Assembly (NCBI RefSeq): GCF_000006565.2
Contig: NC_031474.1
Location: 4,251,662-4,315,661, forward strand
Source of the DNA: Toxoplasma gondii ME49
Taxonomy: Eukaryota; Apicomplexa; Conoidasida; Eucoccidiorida; Sarcocystidae
Direction of reading: 5' to 3'
Length of the DNA stretch: 64,000 bases
Under the pieces are notes generated by a model. It was given only the letters and a program-made list of their open reading frames with translations. It was not told where the DNA came from and ran no database searches. The position numbers were made by a program, and so were the translations under genes. Below are positions 1-9,033 of this stretch, piece after piece; within the stretch, counting starts at the first letter, position 1; each line of letters starts with the position of its first letter.

Positions 1-310
1 TTGCCCGCCGAGGACGCTGAAGATTTCCGTTGTGTCAAACCGAATCGAGGCGCCGACAGACAACGCAGCATTCGTTTTTCCTCCGTTTTCATCTGCGTGG
101 AAGCGCGTGCTCCTTCCACGACGCTCCTGCCGCGGTCTTCGCGGTCCTTCTCTCGCCAGATGTACCGCGAAAACTGCCCGGGCTTCGAGTACCGCCTGTC
201 GCTTCCGTCTCCTCCCTGGGGTACGCTCTAGCCAGCCCGGTCAACCGGGCAGTTTGCCTGTCGGTGCGATTTTCTCCTTTCTCTGCCGTCACTGACTCCG
301 AAGAAAAAAA
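1..310. other. Upstream/leader region of the pseudokinase gene
   Basis: No gene recognised. The stretch is pyrimidine-rich and ends in an A-run directly before the ATG at 311, a good apicomplexan start context. It probably holds the 5' leader and proximal promoter. Confidence 0.5.
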
Positions 311-3300
311 ATGACGGGCGGCGCGGCTGCGCCCCGCTCCTCTTCGGGGGCCTCTCGCACACCTCTCTCTCTGCGTTTCTCTCTGACGCTTCTCTGCTCT
401 CTCGTAGCCCTCCTCACTCTCTCTGTCTCTCTCTCCACTCCCGCTTCTCACACCTATGTCTTCGCCGTCGTCGCCGCCGACACCGGCGTATCCTCTGTCC
501 CTGGACACGAGCGTGGAGCTTCCAAGGCCGGGCCAGACGCGACCGTGAAATCTAAGAGGCGTCGTGAGAGATCCAAGAAAAGCGATGGAAACGTCTCCGC
601 GAAAGGCGGTCCAGAAGAGTCAGAGATGCAGGACCAATCGACCACCGACGTCGACTTCGAGACAACGCCTCCCGTGGCACGTGATGCAAAGACTCAAAGC
701 AAACGTGATGCAACGACAAGAGGGAAGAAGGGCAAGAGGAGCAGAAGGAAGCGTGGTGAGAAGTCCAAGAAAGGCAATCGGGAGGCGGGTGCGAAAGGCG
801 ATTCAGAGGCGTCACTGACGGAAGGCGAATCGAAGGCCGACATCGGAGGGGAGACGACAGCCCAGGTGGAACGCGATGCGACAACAAAAGGGAAGAAGAG
901 TAAGAGGAGAAGGAGCAGGAGCAGAAGGAAGCGTGGTGAGAAGTCCAAGAAAGGCAATCGGGAGGCAGGAGCGAAAGGCGATTCAGAGGCGTCACTGACG
1001 GAAGGCGAATCGAAGGCCGACATCGGAGGGGAGACGACAGCCCAGGTGGAACGCGATGCAACAAGAAAAGGGAAGAAGAGTAAGAGGAGCAGGAGCAGGA
1101 GCAGGAGGAAGCGTGGTGAGAAGTCCAAGAAAGGCAATCGGGAGGCGGAAGCGAAAGGCGATTCTGAGGCGTCACTGACGGAAGGCGAATCGAAGGCCGA
1201 CATCGGAGGGGAGACGACAGCCCAGGTGGAACGCGAGGCAACAAGAAAAGGGAAGAAGAGTAAGAGGAGAAGGAGCAGGAGCAGAAGGAAGCGTGGTGAG
1301 AAGTCCAAGAAAGGCAATCGGGAGGCGGAAGCGAAAGGCGATTCTGAGGCGTCACTGACGGAAGGCGAATCGAAGGCCGACATCGGAGGGGAGACGACAG
1401 CCCAGGTGGAACGCGATGCAACAAGAAAAGGGAAGAAGAGTAAGAGGAGAAGGAGCAGGAGCAGAAGGAAGCGTGGTGAGAAGTCCAAGAAAGGCAATCG
1501 GGAGGCGGAAGCGAAAGGCGATTCTGAGGCGTCACTGACGGAAGGCGAATCGAAGGCCGACATCGGAGGGGAGACGACAGCCCAGGTGGAACGCGATGCA
1601 ACAAGAAAAGGGAAGAAGAGTAAGAGGAGAAGGAGCAGGAGCAGAAGGAAGCGTGGTGAGAAGTCCAAGAAAGGCAATCGGGAGGCAGGAGCGAAAGGCG
1701 ATTCAGAGGCGTCACTGACGGAAGGCGAATCGAAGGCCGACATCGGAGGGGAGACGACAGCCCAGGTGGAACGCGATCCAACAAGAAAAGGGAAGAAGAG
1801 TAAGAGGAGCAGGAGCAGGAGCAGGAGGAAGCGTGGTGAGAAGTCCAAGAAAGGCAATCGGGAGGCGGAAGCGAAAGGCGATTCAGAGGCGTCACTGACG
1901 GAAGGCGAATCGAAGGCCGACATCGGAGGGGAGACGACAGCCCAGGTGGAACGCGATGCAACAACAAAAGGGAAGAAGAGTAAGAGGAGCAGGAGCAAGG
2001 GGAAGCGTGGTGAGAAGTCTAAGGAAGCCGATCTTCAGGAGGGTGCGAAAGGCGATTCAGAGGCGTCACTGACGGAAGGCGAATCGAAGGCCGACATCGG
2101 AGGGGAGACGACAGCCCAGGTGGAACGCGATGCAACAACAAAAGGGAAGAAGAGTAAGAGGAGCAGGAGCAAGGGGAAGCGTGGTGAGAAGACCATGAAA
2201 CGCGATACGCAGTTGGCTGGGAAAGGCGAGCCGCAGACGGCCGCGATTGTCGATGCGTTGCTCCAGATGGAGAGCGGGTCGTTGACCGAAAGGGAAGCCG
2301 TGGCAAAAGATCCGAAAGAAGGTAATGCAGATGCGATTGTCGGGACCGACTCGATCGAAGCAAGAGTCGCTGTCAGCGCGGAGAGAACGGAAGAAGGCGG
2401 CAAGCCAGCTGAGGCGGTTTCTGCCGCCGATGCTTCCAAATCGGCCGAACAGGGCCGGCAGAAGTCCACGAAGAGGGGGAAGAAGCGCCACCGCAGAAAC
2501 CGCAAGAGGAGCAAGTCGAAGAAGTCTCACACAGGCTCCAGCGCGCCGACCACCGCTGGTGTTTCCGCACCGACAGGCTCGCTCCCCCTGTCTTCCGAGA
2601 CTCCGACCTCTGCAGAAAAGGAGGCGACAGAGTTTCTGCTCAGCAGCGGTTTCCCCGCCATCTCAGCGGTTCTCGCGAGTCGCGGGTCGAAGCTTGACGC
2701 CGCGAAAAAGTCGAAGGGGGCCCCCGGGTCGACCTCGGTGGTCGATTCGGAGTCAGTCGTTTCAGGACGCGAGCGACAGACGCACGATGAGTTTCTGCCT
2801 CCCGTCGACGTCGCTTCCGTACTCAGGAGGGCGAACACAGGGGACGAGTCTCTCTTCGACCCAGACGAGGCGGATAACACCAGCGCTGCGACCAAGGCTT
2901 TTGAGGTGACAGATGACGAACCCAAGGCTGAAAAGCCGAGTGAGACTGAAACGCAGTTACAGGAGTTGATGGCGACTGTTCCTCAGCTTGACGAGCTGTT
3001 GCAGAAGTTACCTAAGCTTGAAGAGCTCGCGACGAGGGTTCCTCAGCTTGAAAGGCTGTCCGAGAGTGAGGCTCAGCGTGAAGCGTCAAACGAGCATGGT
3101 CGTCATTCTGCCGAGCTGAGAGCGACTGGTCCTTCGCTGGATGAGCCAATGCGTGGGCCTCGGTTTGGCGCGCTGCAAGCGACCGAGTCGAAGCCAGTCC
3201 CGACGTCTCTCGCGAACGTTCTAATCTCGTCTCTTGTCTTCCCTCCTCGCTTGTCGTTGCTCTTCGCCCAGCCTGCCAGCGGGGCGACGCAGAAGAAGGC

Positions 3301-5656
3301 GACCGTTGGAGAACAAACTTCTCCGGCAGACTCCCCGCAGACGAAAGGAGCGCTGCCGCCGACTGCAGAGTTGCCGAAGGAGCGGGCAGCGGCTAACTCG
3401 AATGTCGAGACAACAGCTAAGTCTCAGGGCGACAGCGAAGCGGAGAAGCTGTTGAAAGAGTTGAGGGAGCTCGAGAAGGGGATGCAGTCGCAGACGGTCG
3501 GAGACATCAGTTCGACGCGGGGTGAGACAGAGTCTGACAATTCGCGGACTCGGCCCGAGAGCGATATCAAGTACCGGGGTATGTCGGGCTCGTTTTCCGG
3601 TTCCGGCCCGGCATCTTCGCGGCATATGAAGCACCGCGTGAGTATTCGTGGTTCGTTTGGTGAAGCGGATGTTGTCCTTCTGCACCAAAAGCCACAACGC
3701 GGCGACGAGACCGCCGAGCGCACCAGCAGCTTCTCGGCAACCGCCGACAACAGCGTCTCTGGGCCTCGGCGCCGCGGCTTCGGCCCTGTCCCGCGCTCCA
3801 TCTTCGGTTCCGCGTTCAGCGACTTGGAAGCGGAACTCCAAGGCGACGTCGCCGAGTTCGGTGACGCGGCCGGCATCGAGGAGAGCTTCGGCTTCTTCGG
3901 CGAGAGGCGTGGCGGGGGTGACCGCAGCCGCCGCAGCCGCGAGCGGAGGAGCGAGGACCGGTCGCGACGCAGACGCAAGGGCAGCAAGGGCCATCGCGAG
4001 GCCGGTTCGTCTGCAGCAACCCCAGGCTCGAGACACCTGCGGCAGGTGGACCGCCGATCCGGATTGGCGCGCGCCGAAGACGTCGACCCCGAAGAGAGCA
4101 GTGAGGAAAGTCGCGGAAGCCGTGAAGAGCACTCCATGAAAAAGCTGCCAGCCCGCGAGCGCAGCTCCCGATCGGCCGGTCCGAGCCTTTCGCGCAGACG
4201 TTCGCGCCTCGATCACGAACTGGAGCAGCGACGTGCCAAGGAAGCGATGGAGGCGGCAGAGACGTTCGACGAGCGCGGTGGGTACGGCAGCGGAGGTCAC
4301 AACTGGCTGACGCCTGGGCCGCCCCTCGTTGTGTCTGGTGAGAGCTGGCCGAGACGCGGGCTGCTGTATCCGGAGCCGGCGTTGCTGTTGGAGGACTCTC
4401 GCGCGGTGCAGATGATGGAGAACGCGGCGAAGGAACTTGCGCATTCGCGGCAGACGCCAGTTCTCCCGGGCGACCGCGGCAGAGTCGCCGCCGCGGGTGG
4501 CGCGTTCGAGAGGCTCTTTCCACGTGGTGCCCTGTTCACACTGCAGCCGACGCACGGTCAGCCGTTCGAGCCGAAGACCTTGAAGCGCGGCCGCTTCCTC
4601 AAGGCCGGCGGAGGCACCCTTCTCTTCGAAGTCTGGGAGGGTCGAACGCGCTGGGCCCTGCGCCTGCACCTGACGGAGCTGAGTGAGCGGGAGCGGACTG
4701 GGCTCGTGTCACGTTTCCCCGTCGACCGAGTTTCGGGTGCCGGCGTGAGTGCATGGCAGCGGACGGCGGATGGCGTCTGCGCAGAGGCTGAGGAGCTCGA
4801 GCTGCATGCAGTGCGGATTCTCATGCAGCAGAACGAGCAACCGCGGGACCTGTTCTGCCGCGAGAGAATCGCGCTGCCCGTAGCCGTGGGCGAAGTCTCC
4901 TCGCTGCCCAAGGTGACGCAGCTCCGCGACGGCGAGCACGTGACCAACATCGGAGGCCTGTACCCGCTCGCGGCATGCGACATGCGGGAGCTGGCGGAGC
5001 AGTACGTGATGCCCGAGGAAGTGAAGCTCGAGGCCGTGCGGCAGATGGTTGCGGCGGTCGGCCGTCTGCACTCGCGTGGAGTCGTCCACCTGGACCTGAA
5101 GCTCGAGCACTTTCTGCTCGACAACCATGGCAAAGTGTACCTTGGAGACTTGTCGACGAGCGAGAAGATCACGGGCGTCAACGTCGAGCCGACCAGCTGC
5201 GAGTTCGGCTCCCTCGAGAGTCTGAGCCCCGAGCACCTCGCCTGCTGGGCGCGACAGCAAAGGAAGTTCACGCCCTCAATGGCCACCGACTCGTGGTCTC
5301 TCGGTGTCGCCATCGTCCAGCTATGGTGCGGCGAAGCGCCCTTCCGCGTCCCCGACGCGCTCTGGAGCAATGGCCCGGTCGCCGTCGCGCAGTACCTCGA
5401 CCAACTCCTCAGACGGACAGATGGGGAGATCGACTTCTCCGGCTGTCCAGGAGGCGACATCACGAACCCTGAACTGAAGCGCATTGTGACTGGCCTCCTC
5501 ACTTACGACCGCGTCAAGCGCTGGCTGCCGCTTGACGTCCTCTTCACCTCTCCTCTGATGATCGACCCCGCTGTGGCCAGAAACGCATCGAGCCCTTCCG
5601 TTTCTCCCTTGACCTCCGGGAAACGCTCGAGCAAAAACAGAAAAAGAAATAACTGA
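311..5656 (+). CDS. Secreted rhoptry-kinase-like pseudokinase with Lys/Arg-rich tandem repeats
   Basis: Single-exon model of 1781 residues. Residues 1-57 carry a hydrophobic signal sequence (around RFSLTLLCSLVALLTLSV). Residues 146-627 are a tandem array of a basic/acidic 60-residue unit. A further basic stretch (KKRHRRNRKRSKSKK) follows near 720. At about 882-915 lie three 10-residue leucine-rich repeats (VPQLDELLQK type). Around 1195-1235 is an RS/RR-rich segment. The C-terminal ~350 residues resemble the rhoptry (ROP) kinase fold. The catalytic loop reads HLDLKLEH (H1593, D1595, K1597), with His where the metal-binding Asn should be. The DFG motif is replaced by DLS (D1613). An SPEH motif and a TDSWSLGV helix follow. 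The glycine loop and VAIK lysine are poorly preserved (ALRL), so I infer a pseudokinase or atypical kinase. Secretion to rhoptries or vacuole is inferred from signal peptide plus family. I cannot assign a ROP number. A short intron near 3200-3270, where the translation turns hydrophobic, is not excluded. Confidence 0.8.
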   Translation: MTGGAAAPRSSSGASRTPLSLRFSLTLLCSLVALLTLSVSLSTPASHTYVFAVVAADTGVSSVPGHERGASKAGPDATVKSKRRRERSKKSDGNVSAKGGPEESEMQDQSTTDVDFETTPPVARDAKTQSKRDATTRGKKGKRSRRKRGEKSKKGNREAGAKGDSEASLTEGESKADIGGETTAQVERDATTKGKKSKRRRSRSRRKRGEKSKKGNREAGAKGDSEASLTEGESKADIGGETTAQVERDATRKGKKSKRSRSRSRRKRGEKSKKGNREAEAKGDSEASLTEGESKADIGGETTAQVEREATRKGKKSKRRRSRSRRKRGEKSKKGNREAEAKGDSEASLTEGESKADIGGETTAQVERDATRKGKKSKRRRSRSRRKRGEKSKKGNREAEAKGDSEASLTEGESKADIGGETTAQVERDATRKGKKSKRRRSRSRRKRGEKSKKGNREAGAKGDSEASLTEGESKADIGGETTAQVERDPTRKGKKSKRSRSRSRRKRGEKSKKGNREAEAKGDSEASLTEGESKADIGGETTAQVERDATTKGKKSKRSRSKGKRGEKSKEADLQEGAKGDSEASLTEGESKADIGGETTAQVERDATTKGKKSKRSRSKGKRGEKTMKRDTQLAGKGEPQTAAIVDALLQMESGSLTEREAVAKDPKEGNADAIVGTDSIEARVAVSAERTEEGGKPAEAVSAADASKSAEQGRQKSTKRGKKRHRRNRKRSKSKKSHTGSSAPTTAGVSAPTGSLPLSSETPTSAEKEATEFLLSSGFPAISAVLASRGSKLDAAKKSKGAPGSTSVVDSESVVSGRERQTHDEFLPPVDVASVLRRANTGDESLFDPDEADNTSAATKAFEVTDDEPKAEKPSETETQLQELMATVPQLDELLQKLPKLEELATRVPQLERLSESEAQREASNEHGRHSAELRATGPSLDEPMRGPRFGALQATESKPVPTSLANVLISSLVFPPRLSLLFAQPASGATQKKATVGEQTSPADSPQTKGALPPTAELPKERAAANSNVETTAKSQGDSEAEKLLKELRELEKGMQSQTVGDISSTRGETESDNSRTRPESDIKYRGMSGSFSGSGPASSRHMKHRVSIRGSFGEADVVLLHQKPQRGDETAERTSSFSATADNSVSGPRRRGFGPVPRSIFGSAFSDLEAELQGDVAEFGDAAGIEESFGFFGERRGGGDRSRRSRERRSEDRSRRRRKGSKGHREAGSSAATPGSRHLRQVDRRSGLARAEDVDPEESSEESRGSREEHSMKKLPARERSSRSAGPSLSRRRSRLDHELEQRRAKEAMEAAETFDERGGYGSGGHNWLTPGPPLVVSGESWPRRGLLYPEPALLLEDSRAVQMMENAAKELAHSRQTPVLPGDRGRVAAAGGAFERLFPRGALFTLQPTHGQPFEPKTLKRGRFLKAGGGTLLFEVWEGRTRWALRLHLTELSERERTGLVSRFPVDRVSGAGVSAWQRTADGVCAEAEELELHAVRILMQQNEQPRDLFCRERIALPVAVGEVSSLPKVTQLRDGEHVTNIGGLYPLAACDMRELAEQYVMPEEVKLEAVRQMVAAVGRLHSRGVVHLDLKLEHFLLDNHGKVYLGDLSTSEKITGVNVEPTSCEFGSLESLSPEHLACWARQQRKFTPSMATDSWSLGVAIVQLWCGEAPFRVPDALWSNGPVAVAQYLDQLLRRTDGEIDFSGCPGGDITNPELKRIVTGLLTYDRVKRWLPLDVLFTSPLMIDPAVARNASSPSVSPLTSGKRSSKNRKRNN
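747..2190 (+). repeat. 180-bp in-frame tandem repeat (60 aa), seven full and two shortened copies
   Basis: The word gaagtccaagaaaggcaatc recurs at exactly 180-bp spacing near 760, 940, 1120, 1300, 1480, 1660 and 1840. Shortened, more diverged units follow near 2014 and 2186. Each unit encodes a basic block (KGKKSKR plus RS repeats), then an acidic/Ser block (GDSEASLTEGESKAD). Copies differ by only a few substitutions, such as gcgggt/gcaggagcg/gcggaagcg and aca/aga. This points to recent expansion or gene conversion. Confidence 0.95.
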
Positions 5657-8600
5657 TGTAAACCGAGAGACAGATGCTGGTGACGGGCGGAAACAGCTGG
5701 CGGAAAGTGCGATATTTAGGTGCCCGCGGCTGCTTCCCCAGGGCACAGTGCAGAGGTGGAAAAGCAAATGTCTCGGCAGAAACTGGAGGTGGATCTGTTC
5801 TGAACGTAGAAAAGAATGCAGGTTCTCTTCTCCGTGCCGCGCTCTCGGAGAAGCAACGGTCCTGTTCGTCTCTACGAGGAGGCACTCCAGGCGGAACATA
5901 GAGACGTACATACAGCGCGGATGTGTAGGTGTTTGTGTATTGTCAGTTGATTTGTGTGATGATGCGCTTTCGTAAAGGAAACTTGCCCGCCGCGCTCGCA
6001 CTGGCAAGCAGCTTTCCTGGTTTACTTGAGGAGACAGGATTCCTGACGTGTCGTCCCGTCCCGAAGCAACTCCAGCCCAGCTCAGAATTGTGGCAGAAGT
6101 GGGGGCGCAATTTTTTGTCAGTCGTTGTCCGGGTACGTCGGGAGTCCAAGACCGCTCTCGGATCCCGGAAACAGTTTTTGCACTCGCTTGTTCGCCCTCT
6201 GCGGCCGGTTCTATCCCTGTTTTTCCTTTTCATCTTCGTGGTGGCACGGCCTGTTCCGGTTTCCCCCGGTCTGGGTGTACTGCAAAGACCTGTCTCATGT
6301 TAGTCTATTCGCATAGCCGTCCTTTTGGCGTGTGTTATTGAAGTTTCAAAACGGGTTATACAAAGCTTTGAAAATGCTTTCATGTGTGCATGTCCCAAAG
6401 CAAACACAGTTGACGAAGTTCGTTTCGTCTTTAACCGTATCCAAGGCACTGCCAATGCTCGGTAGGGCACACCGAAGAACTGATTTCTCTACAACTGCGG
6501 CTTTTTCCTCTGTTATCCCCTTCTTTGACTGAGTTCCCTTCTCCGCGTCGCTTTGTGCTTCGGAGTGGTTTAAGGCCCGTACGGTTCACGGAGGATAGCA
6601 AGGCAGAGACATCTCAAGGTACCTGAAGCTACGCGATCTATGGAGATTTTCACGGGACATCAAACCGAGGAGTTGCTGCAGCTCACCCGGAAACGCGACC
6701 AGCAGTCAAAAACACAAGGCACCCCAACTCGGAAGCAACGAACAGTCCGTGACTGTGTTAGGAACGTTTCTCACGAACAGGACTATCTCTCTGACAAAAG
6801 CATGAGTCGACCCGGCCATTTGGTTGCGGTTCTCGGTGGCCGGCAGAAGCATGTCTGTTCTGTGTTATGGCTGACTTCCGTAATGAAGACGTGTGAGATC
6901 ATGCGGCATCGCAATATTTGAGGAACTGTCACGAGCATTTACAAACAGACCGAAACACTGGAAACAAAACGACGGCGTGCACGGAGAGAACGGCCGAGGA
7001 CCGCACTCTGTGCGATCGGAACATGCACCGCCAGAAATAATGATCTGTCCGTGTTGAGGAAGCTGTCTAGGCAACGCTACGCCATCTGTCGTCAAAGTTA
7101 TTACTTTCTACACAAATCCCATTTCTGCGCGATCTTCTCGGACGTCATTGGTTGCACAAAACAGCTAGGGTTCCGGATCTAGGGCGTGTCTTTCACTGCT
7201 CGAGGTTCCTTTGAGGCGATCCTCAAGATTATTAGACTGGAAAATCCGTATGGGCAATACTTCATGCAGGCGCCACGAGGACACGCACTACCAAAAAAAT
7301 CGGTGCGCAACTACGCACTAAAGCAGGAAGGGCAGTCCGTTGATGGCATGTGTTCAGATGATGACGTGTGGGAGCAAGACCCACTTGTTGGGGTGAAACA
7401 AACGTACGCTGGTGCCTTGTACGTGCGGTTAGCAGTGTTCCCCTTACTACTCGAAATTTCCGGGGGTGTACACGTTTGCGAGGAAGGGAGCTCAAAAGGT
7501 GTCAGAGTGGGGGAAAACGATTCTGTCCTTTACTCGCTGTGAGAAGATCAGACTGTGTGAGGTCGCCTAAGGAAAGTGGATGATACGAGGCGGTCCACGG
7601 CCACGCGAAACCGGACAAGCCACAAAAAGTGCCCACTGGTGAATCTCACCGTCATACATTTGTTTCTACAGAAAGGGAAACGAGACTTGCGAAGGCATAC
7701 CTCTTTTCTCTAGAAAAGGCACAAAACACGCAGCCGGAAGAATGCGCTTCTCTTTGAAATCCCGCGCGTTGCTTTGCCCACAAGAAGCATCAAGAAAACC
7801 TCAGCACTCCCAAGAGAAAATCGACATTCTCATGACGCGTATGCCGACCAAACGCTGATTCTACGCAGTCAAGACGAAGAAAAGGACTCACAGAGAAGGG
7901 AGAAAAGTGAACCGTCAGAAAGCGTCGTTCTGACTCCTTCGCGTCCATTGTTGCTTACGAAGGATAACAACAAAAAGAGGGAGCACCATCCACCCAAAGT
8001 CGTGCGCACTACCGAATGCTCTGTTCTTTCTGAAGGACACGCAACACGCACGTCCTCCGTCTCTTGCGTTAGAGCGAGTTGAAATCGAATGCCGAAGAAT
8101 ACTTTCAAGGGTAAGAGTGCGCGTTCCCCGGCGCCGTCTTGCTCACCGATACTGGAGCCAATGAAAAAAGCTGTAAGCTCCGTGGGTGACCCTTTCTAAA
8201 GAACAAGAACGCGTCGGAAACACACTCGTGTGACCAGTGAGTTTTGGTGTCGTGCAAAGCGCGACATGGCGACTGGCCCCTGGAGTCTCGATCCCTCTGC
8301 ATAGTTCACAAAAAGTCGGTTTCTTTACAGTAGAGAACTCCAACTTGGCTACGATCAGCGCTACATGTGTCGTGGGAACGGAGAGGAGTACCGAGCCCCC
8401 ATGGAACCCCCATCTTCTCGCTTTCCGGACAGACGCGCTGATCGCTTTCAACAGATAAATCAAGGACCGCGAAGCCGCCTTCGTCGCTCTCTCCCTCTGC
8501 GGACCCCGAGATCCATCTATACTCAAGGCACAGTCGGCGAGAGAGCAAACGCGACACGCGCATGTTTCTCTCAAACCACCTGCCGCACCGTCCCTTTCTC

Positions 8601-9033
8601 GTTGCCGTTCAAGCTTCAACATGTATCTGTGTACAAGTGATTCGCCAGTGTAGGCCAAGAGTTGTCACTCTGCGCGGAACCTCTCTTTATGGCGAGAGCC
8701 ACGGGTCGGAAAACGCAAGAAACATGACACGAGCCTCCGCAACGACGGCCACAGAACAGCCGCCGAGAACTGAACTGCCACTGGGTTTGGTGTATCGCGA
8801 CACGGCGACGCAGAGATCCAAAGCGCAGCTGCATACGCCCCACGAAGACAGGGAGAGCGGCCGTTTATGCGATGGCTTTGAGAGAGAGAACGCAAGAAAC
8901 GCAGGTTTTTTCTTCACTTGAGCCCGGAGGCCAACTCGCGTCCTCCAGACCTCTCGGACAAACTCGCCTCTTTTATTGGGTAGTGCTTCATTTTTCCCAC
9001 TGGCCCTCCTCGGCGCCTGTGCGTCGGAGCGGC
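5657..9033. other. Convergent intergenic region
   Basis: Lies between the stop of the + strand pseudokinase and the stop of the - strand SET/HMG gene, so it should hold both 3' UTRs. Only short unrelated open frames are present and none resembles a known family. No RNA gene was recognised. Confidence 0.6.

Noticed and set aside
552..1998. Two long minus-strand open frames (471 and 434 codons) across the repeat array
   Set aside because: They are the antisense of a 180-bp (multiple of three) repeat without stops; the + frame has a signal peptide and kinase-like domain.
3221..4669. 482-codon minus-strand open frame
   Set aside because: Arg/Leu/Ala-rich shadow of the GC-rich pseudokinase coding strand; no domain.
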